Shown here one piece after another: positions 47,161 through 57,529 of a stretch of DNA of 64,000 bases (positions are counted from its first letter, which is position 1; every line of letters starts with the position of its first letter). Origin of the DNA: Marisa cornuarietis (lineage: Eukaryota > Mollusca > Gastropoda > Architaenioglossa > Ampullariidae). The notes below the pieces were generated by a model, which saw only the letters and a list, made by a program, of their open reading frames with translations, had not been told where the DNA came from and did not search any database. The translations under genes were made by a program, and so were the position numbers. The stretch lies in the NCBI GenBank assembly GCA_004794655.1, contig SMMW01000046.1:5691501-5755500 (forward strand). The letters run 5' to 3'.

Positions 47161-49544
47161 CAGGGGTGGGCAAAGTACGGCGTAATGTGAAGTGTACTAG
47201 TTATCATTTTTAAACTAAGGTTTATTTGATTGAAGTTTAATTTATCAAACACGGCTTGTCGTTAGAAATAGCCAGTAACGGTCAACACAAAGTACACAAC
47301 AACGCCGCTAACGAGTCTGATGTAGTCGTGAGGGAGGCAGCAGTGGATGCCTTCAAATAAACGGCTGGCGGCAAGATGCTGTGCATCATGACTATTTGTT
47401 TTGTTTCAACATAGTACGACCACCGTTTACCGGTGTTGCGATAGCACAGGGACACGAATGTGCCATCTGTAAAGATCAGGTTAAGCTTGTTTGGTCCCCT
47501 TCCCCTTTCAATCACTCCGATCCTAATCATAATTTCAGTCGTTGAGTGCAAAAGGTGGAAGTTTTCATGCGGTAAGTTATCAGTACTGTAGCAGTTCAAG
47601 GTGATGGGTGACGGGAAAGAAAGGTGAATAGTGAGTGTCGAAAGTTCAACGAGTGGACAACACGGTACTTTTTCACAAATGTTGGAGATAAAGCTGTGTG
47701 CTTAGTTTGTCGAGAAAGCATCGCAGTTTTTTTTTTTCAAAGATCACTATCTGAAACGCGATTTTAGCACAAAACCTCCAGGGTATTGCAGTGAACTTCC
47801 GAAGAAGTAATGTCAGACCTACTGGTTGAACAGTTGAAGAAGCAACAAAACATTTTTACCAAACAGAGCAAAACTCATCAGGCGGCAACAAAAGCGATTT
47901 TATGGTGGCATATAATAGTACATAAGAGAACAGGGCGTTCGCAAATAGCGAGTTCATAAAGAAGTGCATGCTTGATGTGGTAGAAATCGTGTGTCCAGAC
48001 ACCTTGAAGGGGTTTGAAAATGCAGGAGAACAACGGCATGCTAAATAGAGGAAATAGAACATGATTTGCTAGAACAGATGATGGATAAGTGTAAGCAATT
48101 TGACTGATATTCACTCGCGCTGGGTGATAGTACAGATGTAACTGATATTGTACTGCTGCTTATTTTCATCCGTGGTATTGACGATGACTTCGATGTAACC
48201 CAGGAACTGCTTTCGATGAAGTCAACGAACGACACTAGAACAGGCGAGGTGAGAGAAAAGGTGAAGCGAGAAACATGGAGTTCCACGAGGAAAACTGAGA
48301 AGTGTCACTACTGATAAATCTCCAGATTTAACCGTCAGGAATGTTCATCTTCTGACCAGGATTCAGCAAAACTGTTCCAGAAATATATCCGGACTGCAAA
48401 GTCACCTTTCTTCATTGCATTATACATCAAGAAACACTGTGCAAAAACAATTGTATTCTTGTTCATGATTTATATTTTACCGTGGATACGTTTGAAGGTA
48501 AACTTGATCTTTTTCAACCCAAGTAAGGAAAGAAAATTAATTTCAACACTTTGCTACCCTGAGCTCGTTGACATTGGGTGACTGTGACGCAGATAAAAGC
48601 ACACAGCAAAAAGTTGAGTGATCAGTGAAATGAATTTTTGCGACGTTTCGGGGATTTCATAAAACTTGAAAGTAAGTTGAAAATTTTTGTCAAATCCGCT
48701 TACCGTGGACGTGGAATGTGCACCAGATAGACTACAACGGGAGCTGATCAGTTTAGAGTGCAACGTAGTGTTTAAGGATTCTTTTAATAGACCAAATGGT
48801 TTCTCGTTCTTAAAATCGCTAAGTAAGGACACTTTTCCGAACTTGAAAAAAATTTCCAAAGGAAGGGTGGTCTAATGGATAGACGTATGGATGTTGATGG
48901 TAACCGTATTAAATTGAGCGACGAAGGATAAAGTCCCAGGTGCCTATGTCGTCGTCAATGGCTCGTTTATGGATCCTCAATCTGCGAGTCTTTGCAGTCA
49001 AGATATTTGAAATACACGTCGCGCATGCGCTCTCTCGTACCGAACATTCCCGGTATCGTGGCCTTGGGTCAGTCACACTCACGCACTGACTAGAATGATC
49101 TCGATGCACTTACAGTCGCGTGACCGACTGGTAGGTCAAAGGTCAGACACCTCACCAAAGTGCTGGCGGGGGGCAGGCGACACCCCACACAGACCGCTAC
49201 AGGATTTAATTCGTAACAGGTGGGGATGTTTGCATCGACGTATGTGTGCAAACAGACTTTCTCAATCAGGAAGCAGAGCAAATCCGACCTGCGTTCGTGG
49301 ATGAGAGACGAGGTTTTGGGTGCAGTTTTGCGAATGGCCACATCAGATTGTGAAAGGCTCGTGAATGAATTCCAACAGCTTCACTTTTCCCATTAAATTT
49401 GTTAAGTGAACACCACAACTGACGCATGTTTTCAGCCCATTTTCACTAGGATTGTTATGGCATGGGTATTCGGTATGATACTGGCCAGCCACATAGTTTA
49501 GAACCCTGAGACCAGCCCACAAAAAGAAACTTTGCCTACCCCTT
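47161..49544 (+). mobile_element. hAT-family DNA transposon with terminal inverted repeats, degenerate
   Basis: The left end is CAGGGGTGGGCAAAGT (47161). The right end, read on the minus strand from 49544, is AAGGGGTAGGCAAAGT: 14 of 16 match, with the CAGGGGT start typical of hAT ends. Between them lies a plus-strand transposase relic with a BED-type finger piece (FFTNVGDKAVCLVCRESIAV, 47666-47730), YSLALGDSTDVTDIVLLLIF (about 48110-48170), VDVECAPDRLQRELISLEC and FPNLKKISK (48700-48860), then the dimerisation end MFASTYVCKQTFS .. LRMATSD .. LVNEFQQLHFSH and a stop at about 49396. Resembles the ZBED5/GTF2IRD2-like hAT lineage. Multiple stops and shifts. No clean 8-bp target duplication (ATTTGTAA against CATTAAAA). 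Confidence 0.82.
48864..49217 (+). mobile_element. Insert of about 350 bp in the hAT transposase, possibly a tRNA-derived SINE
   Basis: The transposase reading stops after FPNLKKISK and resumes at MFASTYVC; in relatives these are separated by only a few residues. The inserted piece opens GGGTGGTCTAATGGATAGAC, whose TGGTCTAATGG fits a Pol III A box. AGGATAAAGTCCC about 50 nt later is a degenerate B box. No duplication of the target was recognised. Confidence 0.45.
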
Positions 49545-50966
49545 CATTAAAACATTTATAATAATAATAAATTTTTTTTAAAGGAGTACAAAAACGCGCG
49601 TGCACACATAGACATGTAAGCTCATAGCTGTGGTAATTGTTAAAATCACTTCTACGAGTTTTGATATTCTTTCTGTCAAAGTATTAAAAAAAAATCGCCT
49701 TTTTTTAGAATGAAAAGAATTCCTCGACACGCTAGACTGTGTTTACTGATCATTACGAAGGTTTTACGAAAACAAACACCAGTTGGTTGAAACTATCAGT
49801 TATGAACTGCACATGTTTACATCACCTGGGCTCGTACAGTGTTTGGTAGAGTAAGGTAGCGAGGGAGAGATGGGTACCGTCCTCACACAGACCTACTTCC
49901 AAGGTAAGTACTGTCTTTAGCGCTTCCCTCCTAAATGAACAAAAAGGTTAAGGAATGACATTTTCAGTGCTTATGGCTTTTAAACATCTAAAGAAAAGAA
50001 CTCAGTGGCTGTGTGCCTTAAGGATATGGTAACGGGTTTTTAATTGGCAGGCAGACTGACTTGCTTTTATTTGTATCCTTCACGCTGCAGCTTCTCCTTC
50101 AGACTGAATCCAAAACTAGGTCACAATTTGGTCTATTAGTCTCCATGACTACCGTGTTAATTACAAGGACCTCGCGCATGATTTAGATTACGATTTTTGT
50201 ATTTTACAGTTTTCTCCACCAGATAGTCTGGTTTTTAAAACAACTCAGTGGGGAATAAGTTATTTACAGTTACCTACCAGTCGCACACCATTCACATAAT
50301 AAAATTACACAAAAGCGCCCAAAATGCTTGATTGCCAGTTATAAGATGAACCAGTAAGTAAAAAATTTAAGTAATTAAGGCTGTTTTCCAGGTGATCGTG
50401 AAATACGATAATGATCTTCGATTGTTCGTAACTTGTAATAAAACATCATGTATTGTACACTGTGCATTCGCTGTTTGTCTTTAAAGTAATTACGCTTGTA
50501 CACAAATATATTTCTCAGGTCCCAACATATTATGCTATGACACTAAAATCTTCTTATTTATACTTACTGTTTACTTGATTAAATAAAATAAAATATTATG
50601 TTGTTTTGTGTCATTATTTGTTCCATTTTCATCTGTTATATTTTTCGTGCATTTCTTTTCCAACATTTTTTATTTTCCCAGTATGTGTTTCCCTCGTTTA
50701 TGTGACCACACCCACAAGCACTGCTGCAGTATGGTGTGTACAATAAAAATCGAACTTAGCTCCATCCACCAACCCCAGGTACATACCCTCCTCCTCTGTA
50801 CCACCAACAACGAACTAAAAGGACTGAGACTTACAAGCTTGTCACAGCAACCATTAAAAGTAGATGCTTGCAGTGCACAGTGTGTTTAGTTTCTTAGACT
50901 GTATTGTTGTTGGTAAGGTTCAAAGAAATAGGGTGGTGTCTCAAAGGTTTTTGTTGTCTATCCGAC
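49545..50966 (+). promoter_or_regulatory. 5' flank of GPCR gene 4 with candidate non-coding first exon
   Basis: At 49850-49910 the bases GTAGAGTAAGGTAG.. to CTACTTCCAAG|GTAAGTACTG end in an almost ideal donor (intron from 49904). The block is homologous to 56465-56560 upstream of gene 5, so it was duplicated with the gene. A 5'UTR exon spliced to the ATG-containing exon is inferred. No other gene seen. Confidence 0.45.
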
Positions 50967-53900
50967 ATGAGTTGTAACGAAACTAACTCTACCTCGCACA
51001 CAATTTTTACTTCTATTAATCGGAGCTATAAAGAAAACAACTGTCCTGATAATGTTATGAGTGCAGAGACTTTCAATTCCATTGAGGTTGCTTTATCTTG
51101 TGGCGTAGCTTCGTCTTTTTTCCTGGTGGGAGCTCCGACCAACATCATCAACATTGTTATCTTCTACCGACAGGGACTGCGAGATCGGATAAACCTCTGT
51201 CTCTGTTGTCTCGCCTTCACTGATCTCATGTTTACCGCAGTTTGTTTCCTTATTAGTTCCATGTCCTTTCTAGGCTTCTTTTCATTCGAACAGCAACACT
51301 TGTGGCGATGGAATTTTATTGTTTATTCTTTGAATTTCCTCTATGGATCGGCGTATTCATCCGGGTGTCTGACGATGATCATCGCCGTAGAGCGGTGTGT
51401 GTGTGTCATGTTTCCCTTGAAAGCCGCGACACTCATCAGTACAAAGACTATGGCTGTCCTTCTGTCCATGACACTTGTACTTATACATGTCCTGTGTGGT
51501 GTCTATGCCATTAAGCAGCGTGTCGTCACATTAAAAGATGACTTGAGTGGAGAAGTCTATGTTATTCCTGTTTATACAGATCTTTATCTCGCGTACGACT
51601 TCTTTGGTCTGATTGAAAATATTGTTTTACCCTCCATTTCTTTCTTCAATTTCGGTTGTGTATTTTTAGCTACAATTACCACTGTGATAACACTGCGCAC
51701 TGCACAGAAATGGAGAAAGTCCATCAGGTTGGTAAAAATGATATCTCATTTACTAACTTACTCTTAATACCTGAGTGAGACATGATACATCATTTAGAGA
51801 CCTCCTCTCGTGTCTGTCAGATGTGTTTTGGTGATGCTGGTTTAGGTCTATCTTTGCTATTTTACTTCTTTTAATGTCAAGTTGTTTTTTCTGGGAATTT
51901 TACATTTAGCGATTCTGCTTGCCCAGAGCATCTGCTGAAATTTTTCAGGAATTTTTCCAGAAGATCTTTAAACTCGATTTTCACTGTCTATTCATGAGTA
52001 ATACCGAGAAAACATCGTTTTTGTAAAATATTTATTGTTTACTATTATTTATGAATATTTAAATTAACGTTTTAGAGTTACAGATTTCTTTCAGCGTTTA
52101 ATTTACTTTTATCAATTACACTCTTTTTCAACATCTCCATCTGCTGGATTTATGCTCAATAGCTCTGTATATTTAGAATCTCATATTGTTTCTTTCCGTC
52201 CGCTATGATGGGATGTCAACTCCTGACTCTCATATTCTTTGTTATGTTTTTGTATCTATGTGAAATTCGTCGTAGATCAGAGGTAATGTTGATAGACAAA
52301 GCTTGCAAAGATAATCGAGAAATGGGTTCTATACAGCCGTTTTAGCAATAATAGTGGCATATTCTAAATCTTCTGCTGTTACTGCTCAGTTCAAACCTGC
52401 AAACAAAACACCCCATATATATATTATTTTCTTGGCAGAAAAGCATCGTGGCGGTTTGTCAAGTAAGTAAGCCGATCAGTCCATTGGCATATGTCTTCAG
52501 GGAGACTCAGCAGAGACAAAGACGAGCCAGGGGGCCTGTCTCTGATTGGATGGACTGTCCACTCGTTCCTTTTTGCCAAATAGTTCTTTTCTCTTTACCT
52601 CGACATCGTTTTTCTTTCCCTTATCACTGGGGGCTCGTTTTCGGTAAGGTGGTGACTGTCGACAGGGCCGAACAAAGCCAATTTTCAATGGTTGCTGTGG
52701 ACACACCAGATTGGCGTTGCAGTCTCCTTAAGCCTTTAACTTCGAATGTTTGGATCTTTTGTGGGGAAGAGGTCACCCGTCTGATTGTTAAGGCTTACTG
52801 ACCAATCCTTGTTCAACGCCCTGACGGTTCAGACGAGACTAATGTGGACTTGTTTGCATCACATGTCATAGACCCTCATGTGGAAGATATCCTGACCATG
52901 TTTCAGGAGCTTTTGAATCAGGATGCAGCAGTTGGAGATTTGTTCGACTGTGCTCCTCCCCGCTTTTACGCCAGCCAGCCAGCCAGCTATTTCGCTAGCA
53001 ATTCCTCAGCCATGGGGAATAGACAGTTTTGGTTCAGCTTCTGCATAACCTTACTCAGATGACTAACATAGGCTTCTTGTTCGATAGTTCTGACATTGTT
53101 TGCTGTTACCCTTCTTCGAGCGGGGGCGGGGAGAATGTTTATTGATGTTTGCTGTTATCCTTTGTCAGGCGGATGATGACTAGTGATGCCTCCATTCTTT
53201 AGGTCACTTTTTCTGTTGTAATAATAATAGAGTTAACTTATGTAGAGCCATATCCCGGCTCTATGGGCAGGCTCCTGGCGCTTTACAGAAAAAATGCACA
53301 CACCGACAGACAACATGGTTGCACGCAACTTAACATAGAATGCCATGAGGTCAAAGATATGTAGCCAGAAGCTGCTCCCACCTTGAAAAGTTCATTTAAA
53401 ACACTAAAATCTAGGCCGCAGATGTCTTACATACCAGAAGAAAAAACCTTACAACAAATCTAATAGGTAGACCCTCCCCCTTTTGTTTTCATTCTCATTG
53501 GATTGTCTGCAAAATGCCTGTTTGAAAAACCAAAATGAGTTCACAGGCCGTCGGGAAAAATCAGTGCACAGCCAGCGGTAAAATAATTAAAGACGTTAGC
53601 GTGTATATTAACTACTGTTGAAAGAATATGACTTTCACACAATGAGAAAACCCAAAGTTACAGACTTTGTACTTCAAGGTCAAAATTTTCTTTCTTTGCT
53701 TTTTGTCTTTACTGAATGGTTGTTATTGCTCAGCTGCGAGAATGTTTGCATGTGTTGCATTATTGCCAAACACATAAAGCTATTTCATAGTAAATCCGTG
53801 TATTTATTGTTATTTCATGTAAAACTTTACCCACAAACATCGAATGTTGATTATGGACTTTGTCATTAAAATAGGTGGTAAAGAAATCCTAACTCTGTCT

Positions 53901-54249
53901 TTACGCTGGCAGCTCCCAAATGAAAGGTCAGGGGATGCTGATGAGGATGCTGGTGGCCGTGTCTTGTGTCTACATCCTGTGTACGGCTCCCAACGTGGCC
54001 TTGGCTCTGGCAAGATTCACTGTCCCAGAATTCCGTGCAGACGGCACATACTGTAACCTATTTCGTTGCGTACATATAATCGGAAATGTTATTACGATGT
54101 TCAACTCGTCCCTCAACTTCTTCGTTTATGTCACGATGTCGGCCCGTTTTCGTCAGGAACTGAAATCACTGTTTGGGAGAAACAAAACTGCATTGTCTTC
54201 TAAAGGTATCCTCAGCTCCACCATCATAATACACACTGAGTGGTTGTGA
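50967..54249 (+). CDS. Rhodopsin-like GPCR 4, gastropod chemosensory-receptor-like, two exons, 365 aa
   Basis: Exon 1 50967-51727, exon 2 53913-54249; 1098 nt. Donor CAG|GTTGGT is weaker than in genes 1-3 but shared with gene 5; acceptor TACGCTGGCAG|C. Residues: N-terminal sequons NET, NST, NRS; Cys26; TM1 with Asn59 (GAPTNIINIVIFYRQGLRDR); TM2 with Asp86; Glu142-Arg143-Cys144 for DRY; TM6 CTAP (277-280) without Trp; ECL3 Cys301; TM7 N322-F-F-V-Y326. The tail ends TALSSKGILSSTIIIHTEWL. No Cys at the usual TM3 start, and ECL2 has none. Closest relative is gene 5: long stretches of TM5, TM6, ECL2 and the introns are nearly identical. The intron carries a dispersed-repeat end at 53221-53290. Confidence 0.93.
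52060..53220. other. Intron of GPCR 4: segment shared with GPCR 5 intron
   Basis: Parts of this stretch recur in the gene 5 intron, for example near 53080-53215 against 59395-59475 (AGTTCTG..TGCTGTTACCCTT, GGTCACTTTTTCT). An open frame at 52448-52801 has no recognisable domain, and its gene 5 counterpart is not conserved as protein; I treat it as intronic. Confidence 0.55.
53221..53290. repeat. Dispersed repeat terminus
   Basis: AATAATAATAGAGTTAACTT.. followed by GGCGCTTTACAGAAA parallels the repeat at 44756-44840. It is absent at the corresponding point of the gene 5 intron, so it was probably inserted after the 4/5 duplication. Confidence 0.5.
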
Positions 54250-54699
54250 AGCAGTACTTAAAGTCCATTTTTGATTATGGTTTCTTCCGTTAGTTAAGTT
54301 TGCATGGATCTGATCTGCTGCTTAGTAAATTTAAAACTTTATTTCTTTGCATGCAGGAAAGATAACTACATCGGAAAGAGATGGTTACTCTTAGGCAAAA
54401 CCGAGTAAGTTTGCTCCATTGCATGGTTCTATTTTCTTTAATTTGCCTATTTACCATTAACAGAAAGAATCGAAATGAAGTGACTTTTTTAAAGATAACA
54501 ATATTGCACATCACATCAAAATTTACCTCTGAAGTTTGTTATCATATGTTTGACTAAATGAAGAACTGTTTGTCTTTGTCCTGTGTTTAGTACTTGAAAT
54601 CACACGTTATCTAACTATATCTCAAAGTTGCCTTATTTCAGCTTCTTACCCCCGTTTCGATGACAACATCGCCTTCACCAAATGGTTTGGTCCATAACC
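54250..54699 (+). other. 3' flank of GPCR 4
   Basis: GATAACTACATCGGAAAGAG at 54360 matches GATAACTACACCAGAAAGAG downstream of gene 5 (60250). Sequence at 54560-54680 matches the gene 3 flank at 46980-47110. No separate gene. Confidence 0.6.
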
Positions 54700-56105
54700 A
54701 AATTAACTTTTTACTACTGCCTAGAAATTCAAATCCAACACCAAGAAGGCAAGACACGGACGTATCCAGCCTCTGACATAGACCTAAAAGTATCAGTTGG
54801 TAATTTCGCCTCACTGTACCTGGTGAACTATGATGTAGATACCTTCGCTGGAAACATCAAAGAAGTGCTACTGTCAACAGCCCGGGAAGTTCTAGGGTGT
54901 CAAAGGAAGAAGAATTCACATGTCTCACGAACAACATCCTAGATCTCTGAGACTAAAGTAGGGTCCAGAGTAGAAACAGAAACTTCTTACATACCAGGCC
55001 TACTGTTTTATGTGAATGATTGTAGGATAAATGTCCCAGAGCAGGACGTAATTTCTGATGACATTCCTCCCAAAAAACACCTAACATTGACGAAGCCTTA
55101 TCAGCCAACCAAAAAAAGTCATACTTAAAGTAATACAGAATTCCCCACCTTAGCAGCACAGAAGAGGAACTGTTAGCAGAAGAGCAGGCTGGCTTCCAGC
55201 TAGAACAGATCTTCAACTGTCACATCCTTATTGATGATCATCTTCCGCATCAGCGGGACCTCCATCGCTTCTTCCTTAACTTTAAAAAGGCATGCGACAG
55301 AATCTGATATGAGGATCTATGGCAGGTAATGCAAAAATTCGACACCGAAGAATGCCTCGTTTAATTAACGAAGCAATGTACTACTAGATAACCAAAGAGA
55401 AGCTCGCTTTCGCACTACAGGAACCATCTTCCTCGACCATCTCAATTTCATTTCAGTCGGTGGAAGGCTGATTTGCAGCCTACCCTTTGCAGAAGACATA
55501 GACCTCTTAACATGTACTAGCAAAGAACTCCAAGATCTTATCACCAGACTGACAGACAGTTCGAACGCATATGGACAAGAGCAACTTTGCGATCATTGGC
55601 AACGGCAAATCAGAGATTTACATGAACGGAGTACAGCAGCCTCAAGTTCTTGGGAGCCACCCTCTCCAAAGACGATAGCTTCACAACAGATATTTTCATC
55701 AGGACTGCAGCAGCAACAGGGGCGATGACTGTACAAATCCCTTGTAGTACCAATCCTTGTCGATGCATGTGAATCGTAGACTCCGTTCGCCGACACGGAA
55801 AGGAGAATCCAAGCATCCGAGAACAAGTGCCTGATGAGGCTGCTCTGGATCTCATACAGAGAACAGAAAATCAACGATTTTGTACGTAGGATGGTTGCCA
55901 CACTCGTACCCCTACTTGCAACAGTCAAGCGATGTAAGAACGACACCTTGTCGAAGACTATCCTTCAAGGGACTTTGAAGAGTGGTCGACACGCTGTGGT
56001 TATCAGAGGACCGGTTGTCTTGTGTAGGACATGCTCACCATCGTGCAAAATATATGGGGATGCCTGACCTTGTCAGCTGCCACTTCTATCCAAGTACTCC
56101 CAAGG
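54700..56105 (+). mobile_element. Degenerate LINE (linker, RT and C-terminal parts)
   Basis: Plus-strand pieces in the expected order: a pre-RT linker (VDTFAGNIKEVLLSTAREVL.. near 54830-54895), RT (EEQAGFQ near 55178, LNFKKACDR near 55280, a FAEDIDLLTCTSKELQDL-like active-site stretch near 55490, where the first Asp of FADD reads Glu), and LYKSLVVPILV.. near 55730. A C-terminal CLMRLLWISYREQKINDFV and TLSKTILQGTLKSG follow near 55830-55985. Broken by many stops. Same family as the scraps at 16050-16560 and 26692-26830. It lies immediately beyond the duplicated 3' flank of gene 4. Confidence 0.82.
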
Positions 56106-57529
56106 GGACAAATAACTGACTGACTGAACACTTCTAAAGATTTTATAACCTGGCCATCTTAAAATGATAACAGAACATTTATAATAAAAGAAAATAGAAC
56201 TGTTGTAAGAGTTTGTTTATCTACAAGTCAATACGCGTGCGTGCACGAAGATAGAACTGTACGCGCATAACTTAGATAATAGTTTAATTACTCATCTATG
56301 TTTTGATTTTCTTTCTGTGAAACTTAAAAACAATCAGCTTTTGTAGAATAAAAATACACAATGGTTGTAGGCTGCGTTTATTGTTCTTTACGAACGTGTT
56401 ATGAAAGAACAAATAAGTTACTTGGTTGAAAATATCAGCTATGAACTATTCACAGTACCTGGCCACGTAGAGTGTTGGGTAAAGTAAGATGGGCACCGCC
56501 CTAAGATAAAGCTGCCCAGGTACCTGCAGTCTCTACCAACTGACTCCTTTATCAGTGTTAATTAATTCTGAGAATCTGTTGTGAGCCTTAAAAAGAACTC
56601 AGCGACTGTGCGCTTTCATCATATGGTGTCGAATGTGAACAGGATTTTATTCTGGTAGTAGGACTGATTTGCTTTCATGTCTAGCTTACTCATACCCTCC
56701 AATCGACCGCTTTGCACTCAAATTGAATCCAAAAATATGTCGCAAATTAGTCTATCGGCGACCATAGTTACCCAATTAACAAGAAAGGACCTCACACACA
56801 TTTTGGATTACGACCTTTGGACAAGAATTTTTCCTCCGCAAGATAATTTGACACTGATTTTTAAATCGCTTCGGAGGGAATCAATTCTAAACAGCTACCT
56901 GTGCATCACGACACAATCAAACAAACAAAAAAATTAGCACAAACCGCACCCAAAATACTTGCTTGTAATAAAAGAAGAATACATAAGTAAGTAAAAATTA
57001 AAATAATTCAGACTGTTTTGCACCTAACCGTCAGTACGACAAACTTTCCACAATACTCTCGAAGTGTTCGTAAGGTGTAGATTATTGTACCCGGTGTATT
57101 TGCTGTATGTTTTCAGAATAATTACATTTTTGCGCAAAATGTTTCTTTATTATGTCCCTGCAAATTCTGTTATGACATTAAGAGGTTTGAAGTTATTTCT
57201 ACTGTTGACTGCTTTAAATATAATAGAATTAAACAAAATATTATTCTAGTGTTGCTTCTATGTCATGAATTATTTGTTCAGATTTTTAAACTGTTTTATC
57301 GCACATCGCAGACATTTTTTTTATTTTCTCGGTTTTGTTCCTCTCCCCCCTCCTCAGCACCATTACCAACAAAATAAAAGGACTGATGCTGACAGCTTGT
57401 TAGAGCAGCCATGGAAAATAGCAGCATACAGTGCAAGTGTTAATCACATCTTAGAAAAGACTGTTGTGGGTAAAGTTCAAAGAAACAGGGTGGCGCCTCA
57501 TTGGTGCTTGTCTTGTATCCTCCCCAAAA
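56106..57529 (+). promoter_or_regulatory. 5' flank of GPCR gene 5
   Basis: Homologous to the flank of gene 4: 56465-56560 against 49850-49920, and the 100 nt before the ATG (GTAAAGTTCAAAGAAACAGG against GTAAGGTTCAAAGAAATAGG). The candidate donor here is CCCAG|GTACCT, weaker than in gene 4. No other gene seen. Confidence 0.45.

Noticed and set aside
47282..47599. 105-codon minus-strand frame as a gene
   Set aside because: Lies inside the hAT element between its left end and the plus-strand transposase, with no domain.
47153..49552. 8-bp target duplication around the hAT
   Set aside because: ATTTGTAA and CATTAAAA agree at only 4 of 8 positions; not claimed.
52448..52801. 117-codon frame in the GPCR 4 intron as a gene
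   Set aside because: The corresponding part of the gene 5 intron does not keep the frame; no domain; lies wholly inside an intron.
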